From: Acanthaster planci
Lineage: Eukaryota > Echinodermata > Asteroidea > Valvatida > Acanthasteridae
DNA length: 56,141 bases
NCBI RefSeq assembly: GCF_001949145.1
Contig: NW_019091685.1
Location: forward strand, 138,818-194,958
Reading direction: 5' to 3'
The notes beneath the pieces were generated by a model. That model was given only the letters and a program-made list of their open reading frames with translations. It did not search any database and was not told the origin of the DNA. The translations under genes were made by a program, and so were the position numbers. This document shows positions 22,799 through 34,400 of this stretch, piece by piece; position 1 is the first letter of the stretch; every line of letters begins with the position of its first letter.

Positions 22799-23826
22799 TG
22801 CACTCAGTATACAGTGTAAACCCCCGGGCCACCAAAAGTGAGCAAGAAAATGCTGTGCATCTTCTACATTAAATGTCAAATCTCGGTATTTATAATTTTA
22901 CACAGTTTAAAGAAGACTCGTGGCTTAATGAGCCTCGAGCCAGGCCAATAGAGAGCGTGATTTTCCTAGCAAGAGCGGCTATTTTGGTTTGGAACGGCAC
23001 TTCGTTTGTTTACAAACGACTACGAAGTGCACGTGTTAAGGACCACGCCGCTTCCATCAAAATGAACACTCCCAACCAAAACGGCTCATTTCAACCTATG
23101 ACTGGAGACTTCTGCTCAAGGCGGATAGAGCCTTAAAGTACATGGTTACGCAAAGAGCTGCCGGATCCTCTCTCGGCAGCTACGGGGATTATACATGGGC
23201 CACCCTCTCTAACTGAAACAGTGGGAAATTGAGGGTCATGGCGGAATTTTATCTTTGTGTTTTTTTTAAGTAAAAACTTGGAAAAAGTAACTTAAGGGTG
23301 GGTCATAAGTAATTTCATTAACAACCTATCACTTCTGGCATTAATCTTTCTATTGGTCTCCTCACTTATGCACTTTTTTCGATTCATGTACTTACATGAA
23401 CGATGAGAATGCATAAGTCCTTGACAATTTTACTTCCGTACATTTGATTGGTTGTAGATTCAGGTCGGACTGGCATGATAGAGTTCGTGTCAGCAAACTT
23501 TGGTTAACTTAGACTTCGTGCATGCAGATAATTCTTTAATTAAAGTTTGTCCGTAAAGTGTAAATTGCTAAATATATTTCTGATTTTCGTCTTCATTATT
23601 GTAATTAAAAACCACGAACATAATTTTATGTGCATAAAAGTTTAACAAGTCTTACTGGTCATTACGTATTTTAGATTTTTTGAAGTGACAGGTGAAGTTT
23701 TAGCTCGTTATTTCTCTATCATGTCAGGCAGGTTTCTTTTAGCTTCTATTAAAATGCCAGTGAAACATTTTACAAAGGTGGATATTTTAGGTGATTTTTG
23801 GAGCAGTACATGACTGAAAACAATTA
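22799..23826 (+). repeat. intron 1 segment shared with the intact P450
   Basis: It aligns with 29447-30444. Both begin CACTCAGTATACAGTGTAAA and both end with TGACTGAAAA, the point where the left copy switches to last-intron sequence. Confidence 0.75.
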
Positions 23827-24443
23827 ATTCCCACTGCCGTTCGATATGGCCAGTCGTCGTTGGAGGCTGGTCTAGGCGAGGGGCAAGTCCTGCAACCCCA
23901 CAAGTGTACATGGTACAAACAGGTAGGTGCTATGAGAAAATTACCGTGGCATTTGCACTCACGTTCCGTATAATTGTTTTTGTTATACCAGGCTGCATTC
24001 TGTAGACGATGGACCATTTACTATTTTCTTCTGAAAGGAGTGAAGTCCTCGTAGATACAGCAAACGAACATTTTATCAATTTTAAATTGTCAGAGTTGCA
24101 TTCCTCACACCACCACACGAAGTGAAAAAGAAGTCTTTCCTGGAATCATTTCTCAATTTGTATTAATACTGAAAAAGCAAATTGGCCAGAAGAGGCTCTA
24201 TTGTGCATCTTACGAATGGTTTGCTAGGGCTGGTGGGAGATGATGACATGGCACCTCGGTAAACTTCCACCAGCCTGGGCTGTGCTTGCCATTCCAAGCT
24301 TGCGGAAAGAGGCAAAATCGGGACCGACTATTTCTGGACAATGAGACAAAGCAGTCTGAAAATACTGTCTCACACCTATAGGCTAGCATACTTAGTCAAC
24401 CAAGTCGCCCCACTCTTAACAAAGCGTTCTTTTTTCCAAACAG

Positions 24444-24524
24444 ATCCCTCCGATGATGAAGAAGATGACTATGCTTGAACCTCAAGATGTCTACGTACGT
24501 GTGGTGCCAAAAGAAGATCGTTAA
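24444..24524 (+). CDS. P450 left copy, last exon
   Basis: 81 bp, 26 codons plus TAA, after acceptor CCAAACAG. It matches exon 13 of the intact gene with few replacements (IPPMM for IPLKM, KEDR for KEHR at the C-terminus). It belongs to a pseudogene. Confidence 0.85.
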   Translation: MPPMMKKMTMLEPQDVYVRVVPKEDR

Positions 24525-25378
24525 CCTCTCACACTCCAACAGTGACTACTATTCGTATTGAAAAGAATGGAGCTCGTTTCACAGACCCAATCAACTCAAA
24601 ATTGCTCAGCTTATAAATACCGCACGCCCTGCCTGCCAATATTTTATGTGATGCATATTGCTAGTGTTTAGGTTGTAGATTTTCGCCAAGTGAATATAAG
24701 TTTATATTATCTCTTGATTCATTGCTTATAGTTGGCATGATTTTTGTCAAGCTGTAATCCATTCAAATAAATTAACAGAAGAGATAAAGCTTATCCAAGT
24801 TACCCTTACATACCACACTGTTAAAACAATTGTCACGGTTTCAAATTTTTATTTTTTCAGCTTCGACTATAAATCATTTAATGGAACCTCAACGATTACC
24901 TTTTAAAAGTCACACCAGACAAACCTTAGCTACCTATAAATTATACGTTATTAAATTCTGGAAACGCAGGAAGGTTTACAATGGAATAATATTGGTGCAC
25001 CACTTGACTTTAGTTTTGGCCCCTGCTCGTCCCCTTTACAAACTACATTTAAGCACTTGCAGCACTTTTACAGAAACACACTAGCATGCGCTTGTACTAG
25101 TTTATAAAACTAGACTTGTACAGTACTAGATAACAAAAGCAGACTTACGTACCGTTGCTCTCGGGAGTTAAAAACACCACCAATGCTTACAGCTCTTCAA
25201 AATACTCTCTCTCAGTGTGGCTCACTAAATGATTCATTTGTTCATTCATTTGTTATAAACTTAGAAATTGCCGGTTTCCGCTTTCTGGCCTAATTGTCCT
25301 TCACAAATACGCTTCAAAATTATCAAAAAGGAGCTTAGGTGTTTGAAAAAACTTACAACTGACCAAAAATGTTCTCAG
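24525..25378 (+). repeat. 3' flank shared by both P450 copies
   Basis: It aligns with 49564-50374. It contains a candidate AATAAA signal near 24766 and an open frame (24830-25084) whose pieces PFKS, KFWKRRK and FTETH recur in the other copy. Confidence 0.65.
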
Positions 25379-27847
25379 CCACAAACTTAAACGAGTCTAT
25401 CAAACGCAAATATCCCAGTGAAAATTAAAACCATTTTAGGAATGCATTTCAATTTGCTGGAGATTTGCAAAATTGCTTTCAGAAATAAATGAGTGTCGTA
25501 ATTCTCCAAGTTTTGATAAACAATGGGCTTGGGTGTTTTGAGGGGACGTTTAAGGTAGCAAGAACCATTGGCACCTGCTCTAAATTTTCCATTCACGTGA
25601 CAATGGTCTGTAATTTTCTACCCCTGTTTATTTTATTTCTGCAACGTATACACTTGTGGCCTGGAAAATCTTTGTCGTTTGATTTGTTTTCTATTGTCTT
25701 GGATTCTTGAGGTTTTCTACACTGACAGTTAATGGGATTGTTTGGCACATATTATCGTTGTTGTATTGTTCTCGCTTTTTTTTGAGACCAGCGGGGCAGA
25801 GGTAGAGGATTTGCAAATACTGGGTTGATGTAAGTTTGTTCTTCGACTAAATTCCCAAAACTGCTCCCTGCATCTTTTCCTCTATAGCTCTCAAGGCTCG
25901 TACACTGAACCTCACATCTATAAGAATTACATAGCAACCACAGGGTTTGTTTTCTTGCAATACAGATTTAAAATTGACTCAGAAAACAAAAAGTTTGTTT
26001 GGAATTTCTAAATTTCACATTTTTTCTTTCTCTACCCCAAGTGATACAATTTTTTATATGGGAGAATCTATACCTTGACAATCTCGCTCGTAAAGATCGA
26101 GTTCTTCTGGACGATAAAAATGCGAAAGACAAGAACAAATATTTTTTGTTGTTGTTTAACTTGACTATCAATCTATAGAAGTTTTTGATGCAACAATAAT
26201 GTTGCTCGCTTTGCTTGCTCGACAAAAGTAAATTTATGGCGTCACTGTTAAAGCTATTTGTTGATACCTGAAGTGGAACAGTTTTGTCCTTTTACGTATA
26301 ACCCGAAACGTTGCTGCTAAGATCATTTTGCTTTTCTATTTTAGCGATTTTATATATGGGAATAGGAAAGTGGATGTTTTTGAAATTTAATTCATCATCC
26401 ATGTTGTACGTTGTTGTTCCTTCTGTATGAACTTGGTACTTTGCTTTGGCTTCAATAAAGCGCTTGATCTTGGGGTGTAAACTCTCAAAGGGGTTTGCAG
26501 ACACCACTTGATCCATTCATTGTCCTCATTTTTAGCGTTAACAATGGCTTTTTTAATCTTAATCTGTTAATGGTCCATAACCGGTGGTGTTAATAAAAAG
26601 GCAATAATTAATTTTAATTAAAAACATAAGACCTTTTCATTTTAATTAAAATCCTGGTATCAACCCCGCTGGGATTAATGGCTCCACATATATCAACAAA
26701 TATTATGGTCATTATTTTTCAAATAAAATTTGACAAAGATTTCAAATAATCTTCTCCCCAGGCATACACCACAGGCCTGTAGACTCCCATTGGCCAGACT
26801 CCAACTACTGCAGAGTAAGGAGTGTTGTAAGATCAGTAACCCCAAGATGCCCATATGACCGGGAAATGGCAAGTAGTAAAAAAATCCACCATGCTGCTCA
26901 GAGTTATTTGAGGGGCGTGGCTACAAATGTACTTCCACGGCAGCATGATGAAATGGAGCAAGAGAGGGGACCTGAGGGATGTATTGGCTACCATAAAACA
27001 GTCGTGCAGGTTCACTCATGACCAGGAACTCCGGGAACCGATGTGGTGATGATTTCTCTGCGTCCCCAGTTTTTGACGTTACGGCTCGGGGGGATTTAAA
27101 TTTAACTTTGATCACGGTTTGCAAATAAAAACTTCCGAGCTCTTTACACACAGAAATGAATTTGTCGTATATTTTTTGCTTGCAGTATCTAAAAAAAATT
27201 TTGCACGTCTTTGTAAGTTCCTAAGTAAGCATTTTTTTCTCAATTATAACGCGACCTTGGCCTCAAACTGAAACTGGCTTTGAGTTGTTTATTCAAATCG
27301 CCCCTGCACCCGGCACGACCATCTTAGGGCGCATGAGGGCGATTAATAAAAGTCGTCGCTCGTCCCACCATCGTCCCCAGTGGTTTCCGCCGCTTTGCCT
27401 CCATTATTAGCCTCGAAAAAGGAAACATTCCCCCTATCCCCGATGATGTATCCTGATTTGATGCAAAAACAGCGAGGAAACGATTTATCTTATGTATTTG
27501 GTGCTTTTAATTCCAACGTGTCTCACGTCTCCTGTGAATCGTTACATCCACTTTGCTTTTAAGACGGACTCCTGTAAAACAATGGATTCCAGATAGGTGG
27601 CAAAATCACCCAAGTAATGGTTAACTGTATAAGGGTGATTTACAGAGTAAGGGGGTTGGTAGATAATAATCAATCGTAATATGATGAAATATTCTTTTTG
27701 TTCTTTAACAAGGTTAAAGTGTGCCCGACTTTAACCCTGATCTCATTCTGATTTATATTCGTACATCATCCACGACCTTTCCATATATTTTTAGAAAAGG
27801 CCAAAGTGTATTAGACAGACTTCCCACTCCACTACACATAACACGTT
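25379..27847. other. spacer between the two P450 copies
   Basis: No gene recognised. Minus-strand open frames at 26292-26516 and 26921-27151 have protein-like composition but match no family I can name. A TTTTAATTAAAA motif is repeated near 26613-26650. Confidence 0.35.
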
Positions 27848-28340
27848 CACCTACATTTAAATGGCTATTTGGAGGTGCGCAGATTCTGATTTTTTTCCTG
27901 GGAGTCGTGTTTTATGCAAAATAAAAGCAGATTTAGTTCTTGGTTCCCATACAGCAAGGGTTTTTCTTGGTGTACGGGCTGGTTAAGAGGACAGACAATG
28001 ATGGTCTTTTACTGCTACTCAATGCCTTACGAAGAACATAAATCGGTTACAGTATACTACCTCCATAGTCATTCTGTGCAAGCCTCGTTTATTAGTTGGT
28101 TACTGCAGGGGGCAAAGGTAATACCATAAATAGCCGTTTCACGAACTCTTATCAACTGGCCACTTATAGTTATATTGATAACTGCTACAAAGGTCCAGTA
28201 AACTATCGGCAAAGACACTTTAAATATATCAAAGGTCTAAATTTACCAAACGCAATTCTATCTCAGTGTTTCATATTTTGGGAACGCTGTTCGTTTCAGT
28301 TTCATGACAAAGGAGAATCGGTCTGCCACATTGACTCCTC
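27848..28340 (+). promoter_or_regulatory. 5' flank of the intact P450, shared with left copy
   Basis: Blocks conserved with 19063-19769 up to the start codon suggest the ancestral promoter and 5' UTR. No certain TATA box is seen. A TTTAAATATATC at about 28220 is present only in this copy. Confidence 0.45.
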
Positions 28341-28417
28341 ATGGCGCTGTGGATACTTGAGAACACTTTCTCCATTACGTGGACCCTCGCTATTGGTGCA
28401 ATTGTGATCTTTTTGCT
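28341..28417 (+). CDS. P450 exon 1
   Basis: Starts at ATG and encodes the hydrophobic anchor MALWILENTFSITWTLAIGA and following residues. The donor is GTAAGT and it ends in phase 2 (CT). Confidence 0.88.
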
Positions 28418-31400
28418 GTAAGTTCCTTATTTTTGTTAATTTCAACCGTCTCAGTGCAACCAATTATGACCTTTCGTTGTAGCACCAAGTTGGGCAATAT
28501 TTTGTTCTTGATCAAAATTGTACCTCTATACTGGGTGAACTGTACTTCCGTATGGTTTGAAGTAATTGTAAGTACTATAGCAAGCTGAATCGCGGTCTGA
28601 GGACTTTTTAACAGGTAGTGAACTAGGTGGAAAATAAGGTGGACATTGACAGAAGAAGGACGATATATACGCACACTAAATGAACACATCATGGACACCG
28701 GTTTACGGTTTGTAGATTCTTCAACTCTTGATTTTCTCCTTTACATGCGATCTTGTAAATCAGTAACAATAACACAGGTTGGAGGCAGTGAAGTACACAA
28801 CGCTGCATTTTTTTTAAGAGACCTCGGATATTTTATTCGTTGGAGCCGAGAGTGAAAGTGCATCAAGCAGCATTTCCGCGCCAAATCTCGCGCACGTTGC
28901 ACAGCAACTAAGGCAGATAACGCGCTGAGCACATGGTCCATCCGTGCTTGCTGCAATATGTTTATCTAAACAAATCTATTTATTGTTTAAAGTCCATTCT
29001 TCAAAAGCCTATGGATCACATATAATTTTCTTTCCATTGAAAGTGGTTTGGCGGGAAAAAAACAGAATGACCAAACATACATCCTGTGGTGCCTTTTGCC
29101 ATCCGTTGGCTTGTGTTGTCTTCAGAAAGAAGCGTGAAAATGTCCTTTTATCGGTTCAAAAAAGGTGCAAAATGCCCCCCATCACCTGAACACGAGCCAC
29201 GCCCCCCAAAAGGACTTTTCCCCTCAAAAATGCAATTACAGCCTGACGGAGAGGGTTACCATCAGATTTATTCAGAAGGAACTAAGAAATCATAATTTAT
29301 GAGTCCCATTTTATTGCAAAATATGTGTTACCAAGGAATGTTCCGGGTGCCGCATTTTTTTCTTCGTGAGTAAGGTCTAACACGTAAATGTAGATATTTC
29401 TGTTTGCAATGCGTTTATTTTTAAATTAAGAAGTTTTTGCTAGTTCACTCAGTATACAGTGTAAACCTCCAACCAACAATGAGCAAGGGAATACTTGTCA
29501 TCTTCGACATTAAATGTCAAATTAAATGGCGGTATTTAGAACTTTACATGGTTTAAAAGAGGATCTAAAGCTCAATGATCCCCGAGTTGGACCAAAACAG
29601 GGCACAATTTTCATAGCAACGACGGCTTTTGTCGAAACTACACTTCCCTGGTTCACATAGGACAATGAAACGCACGCGTTGTAGGCTCGTCGCTACCAAC
29701 AAAATACTTCCAATCTACATGGTTCTTTCAACCGAGAGGGGTGTTTCTGCTCAGGGCAGAAAGAGCCCTAATGAACAAGGTCACGCAGAGAGCTGCGGAT
29801 CCCTGCTTGGCCGCCAAAGCAATTTTACAGAGGCCACCTTTTCTCACTGAAAATGTCGAAATGACTGTCATGACGGCATGAGTGCTCATGAGTGAAATTG
29901 CGGAAAAGACATCCAAAGATGGGTTAAAAGGAATTCCATGAAAAATCACCTCTGGCATTATCGTTTCCATAGGTCTCCTCATTCGTGTACCTTTCTTTTC
30001 CATGCACATAGTTACCTAAATGAGAAGAATGTATAACTTGGTGAAAATGTACCTCACTGCATCTGATGGGTTGTAGATTTAGGCCGGCTGGCATGATATA
30101 TTTTGTGTCTGCAAAGGTTTAAGTAGACTTCAGAATCATCGTATATGCAGACTATTTTAAAGTCTATTCCAGTAAAAATGTAAACTGCTAAACGTTTTAT
30201 TTTTTCTCTTTTTATTTTATTATTACACTATATGAATAAAAATAATTTTGTCTACGTAAAATTATAGCTTGTTATAATAGTCATTATGAGTTCTAGAGTT
30301 TCTGAAGCGGCAGGTCATGTTTTGCACAGTATTTCTCATTCGTCCCAGGTGATTTTTCAGTTTCAGTAAATATGCCAGTAAATATTTTACAAAGACAGAG
30401 TTTGCGGGTGATTTTTTTTGGAAGTAAATGACTGAAAAAAATTAAGAATTTGTAAGCTTCTGCAAGTCATTTTTCCTGTACCAAAAGGTCCCAGAAGTGC
30501 GTCATTGGTAGTCAACTTTCAGGCTGTGAAGGAGATTATTTGAAATGTATTTGCTCTTAGTAGTTCTAAGATAATCAATTTAAGCAAGTAATCAAACTTA
30601 ACTTTGTGTGATATCAATAGACCTAATTGAAAAACAAACCAGGACTTTCAACTTAACTACTTACTTACCGATGAGGGGGAAACATTGTAAATTTCTTCGA
30701 CTGTGCATGATGGTATATGGATGGATTCAGCCGTCCCCAGAAAAGTAACAATACAGAGTTTAAAACTTCGGCTTGTTTCAGGGAAATGTTATACCCCTAG
30801 CCCAAAAGACCAACTTCATTTTATTTTCACAGGTATGACTGGTGGTGCCATCAATATTTCCAGAGGTTGGGGATTCCCGTTGCCCCATACTACCCAGTAA
30901 TCGGCAATGTCCATGAATGGCTATCAGTAAGTGAAACGAACACCCTAATTATGAACTGTGATTATAATTTCTTAAAATAACCTATCGGGTAATATTCGTT
31001 AATAGGGAGTTTTTGCACGCTCACGGTTACGTTTAGCAAACCGGATACGTCACCAGTTGTGTGGTTTCATGACGTCATACGCAGGTCACGAATTCGCTAA
31101 ACGTACACACAGCACAGATATCTCGCTCGTTACACGTAAGTACAAAGCGCGTCAGAAAATTTCAAGTTTCCAGTTAATTGGAGTTACATTTTTCATGTAT
31201 TTTTTCATCATGTACAGAGTGAAATTAAATGAATCGCTAACATATACGGGTCGGTTTGGTGGGCTCAAAATCTTTCGAATATAAAAAATATTTGTGTACA
31301 AAAAGTCGGTTTCAAGGTGATTTTCCGTTGTCGGAAATAGACTTTGCTTAGATAACAGCCTGTGCTAGCCTTCGCTTTCGTAGCTGTCACTCCTACAGAT

Positions 31401-34400
31401 TTGTTTTACAGAGCCCATAATTAAAAGCTGCCAGGCACTCTTTGAAGGACAGGCTAGAGAAAAGTCACAAGAAGTGCACATGATACATTTTATTCATTAC
31501 TCAGGCCAATCTTAATGAGTTGGTGCCTGGTGAATTCGTTCATGAATAGGTTTCCCTTACATGTACATAGGTCAGCACTGGTGAGGCCAGGTCTAGACTA
31601 GGCCTAGGCAAATACCTGCTAGGTCAATAGCCTGTGTGTGTAGGCTATCAGTGCTATATGGATTAACCACATTTTGGTTAAAATGTATCCCTGATCAGAG
31701 GTATGGACTCGGGGAACATCATGGTTCTCTGCCTAATTGTAGGCCTACAGGCATGACAGCAATGCTTGCATACAGAAACCATCAACAATTTATCCTATCA
31801 ATTGTATGTCAGGATGGTCTCAACGTCAGGCAAAAAAAAACCCATCAACAAGGTTTTACCCAGCCCTTGACATTACGTTCCTCAAGCAAGTGCTTGCTTT
31901 TTGGCCCCTCGTAGACATCAACATATTGGAAGTATTGACCAAAAAAATAAATGAAAGCCTTAAACATGGTCCAACCAGATGGCGTTCATAGTGACTACAA
32001 GGGGGTGTAAGCTTCGCAAGCTCCTTTCTGCATTCAAAGCAAATGAATTTGCATCACTGAGAGTGTAAGTACCAGTTTAAATTTCCTATGAATGTATAAT
32101 GCACCTGCCTGAAGCATATCTCTTAAATTTTCAATTTCTTTTGATTTTTTTAGTCTATACATGTACAAAGATGTAAACGCTGTCCCACTTGCCCCCTGAA
32201 GCACTCACCCCAGACCAGTTTCCCCAAGTCAAGGACCCATCTTCCCCTAAAAAAAGTAACAATAAACCGTGACCTCAGTTAATAAAAAGTGTAATTTCTC
32301 CTCTAATTGCAAGGTGTGTTTAATACGTTTATATACTGTCAGTATGTTGTAGTGGTACTAGTGCCCTTAAAAAAGAAAGTGTTTCGATATGAATTAATTA
32401 ATGTATCCAGCTCCAAAATTTATTAGTATGTTTGGCATCATCAAGTTCCATTTTTCTGATGAACCAAACCAAAATTAATGTGTTCAATTGCCATTTCGCA
32501 TAAAAGAAGTCCATCCATTCTTTTTTCAGATGAAGCTAGGGTGCAGACCCCTCCACCCAAAAAGCGCAAGAAGGTTGAAACCACCGAATACATCCAGTAC
32601 CTGAAGGACAAGTCAGAGAAGGAGTACGCTCTCAAATAGCAGCAGCTTGAGTTTGACCGAGAACGTTTTGAACTGAAGAAGAAAGAACGGCAAGCTAAGC
32701 TGAAACATGATTCACAGATAATGTACCTGATGCTGAAACATAACAAAAAAGGAGCTTTATACCAAATGACTTTTCATTTTTGTTGATCGTTTAGTTTTTA
32801 AGGCCCAGTTTAGAGTCAACAGTTCATAGTTTTTAAAGCATTGTATTATTCGTAGTGTCAGAGGAACAACGTCATATTATCGACTTCACATTTTTGCAAT
32901 AACATGCTTTTGTCAGTACAAGTTCAGTAAATAAAGATTGCTTGTTCAATATACATGTGAACAGACGTTTGCAATTTTTATTGCCAAGTCAACTGCACAG
33001 AAACCTAGTTTTTTTACTTGAATAAAGTGCATGTAATTGACAAATAATTGCAGTACTGCATATATTCCTACAGCCACTTTTTGAGCATGGCAAAACAAAA
33101 AATATTAAACGGAAACACAATCGTGATATGTCGCTCAGAAATGCAAGTGGAAGGGACGGGCTAGATACTTGAGGACTCAGTCCCATCCCAAGCAACCCTT
33201 TAAAGCCAATCTTGTGTTATGCATGAACAATAACCTTAAGATCTACCCTGCAATCCAGGCAGTCACTGACTGTAATTCAATCTTGGTTGTACAGGAGTTC
33301 CTCTTCAAGACAAGCATTTCATTCATGAAACAAATTTCACTTCTGCAATATGTAGAGAGTGATTTTAGATCAAATACTCTTCCAATCGGGGGGTGAGATG
33401 CTATCCAAAAAAATAGATGTCTCGCTGCCCTACAGACATGTGTGGCAGTTGGTGAACAATCCTCCTATCACGTAGTATTTTGCGATTGGCTGCAAAAGTA
33501 ATTTCAAGTTCTTCTTGAAGTCAAGAATGGCCCAAAGAGTCAGGATCTTCCGGCATCCCCACTCCACACACTTTCTAACAGTGGACATTCGCTGATTGAA
33601 CAGCTACTGCATGGGAGTAATGTGTGCTCCTTTGAATGGACCCTAAAGATTGTGATGTGTTGTGTATGCTGCATCTCCATCCAGACAAAATGGATGTCCA
33701 TTGCTGTCATACAGGGGCATGACACCAAGCTGATCCAGAAGGCTACTCATTCGTAGGAGGGCGCAGTCATGCCTACAGCCTTCCACTGGCCAATATAGGT
33801 TTGCAATGATACCATTGGGTAGCATGAAGGATTGGTATTTAAGATCATGTACTCTTTTGTGTTCATTGAAGCAGATGCGTTAATTCTGGGTTGGTTGGCA
33901 CATTAGTCTTATTGTCTCATCAATGAATCCTATGCAATGTCTGAGAGGAGCTCCTTGCTCCTGAATGGCATCTGTGTATCTCTGTAGCATTTCACCTTGC
34001 AACCAAGGAAGTGTCGAAAGCGAGCATGAAAGAAGTTGACTGTTTCCTTCATAACGAGCGATAGGGTTGACTTGGGACGTCCAAAAATCCTTTCAGGGTC
34101 TGATAATCTGTTGGGGTAGGCAATCGTCGGAGCGTGATACATAAAGCATCCACATACCTGATGTCACAGTCGGGTTCTGGCATACTATAGACTACAGAAT
34201 TCCCAATGCTGCATGGAGCCGATGAAGTTTCTCACGGTCAAAACGAAACATATCCAGACACTGATCATCTGTCAGTGCTTCTAGAGAAAATTTGCTTAAG
34301 ATAAGTTCATATGTCACTCTTCCTGCACTAGTCCCAGCACCAGATTCGAATAAAAAAAACATTGTTTCTTCGTCATTTTCTTCCAAAGCCATAAACATAA

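Larger units (their letters stand above)
19770..24524 (+). pseudogene. cytochrome P450 tandem copy lacking internal exons
   Basis: Exon 1 (19770-19846, MTLWILEDTFVITWTLAIGV, a membrane anchor) is 77 bp, as in the intact copy at 28341. The last exon (24444-24524, starting IPPMMKKMTMLEPQDVYVRV) is 81 bp and ends at TAA. Between them no P450 exon is found. Instead, sequence matching intron 1 of the intact gene (22799-23826 with 29447-30444) is joined directly to sequence matching its last intron (from about 23840 with 48890 onward). Exons 2-12 were thus deleted. Joining the two remaining exons shifts the frame and reaches TGA within five codons. The exon 1 donor is GCAAGT instead of GTAAGT. No I-helix, ExxR or heme-binding region remains, so the copy cannot make an enzyme. 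Confidence 0.88.

Noticed and set aside
22373-22879. Long minus-strand open frames rich in Thr, Asn, Lys and Gln
   Set aside because: They are translations of the TTTG tetranucleotide repeat.
26292-27151. Minus-strand open frames between the P450 copies
   Set aside because: Protein-like composition, but no motif, no splice sites and no conservation evidence within the window.
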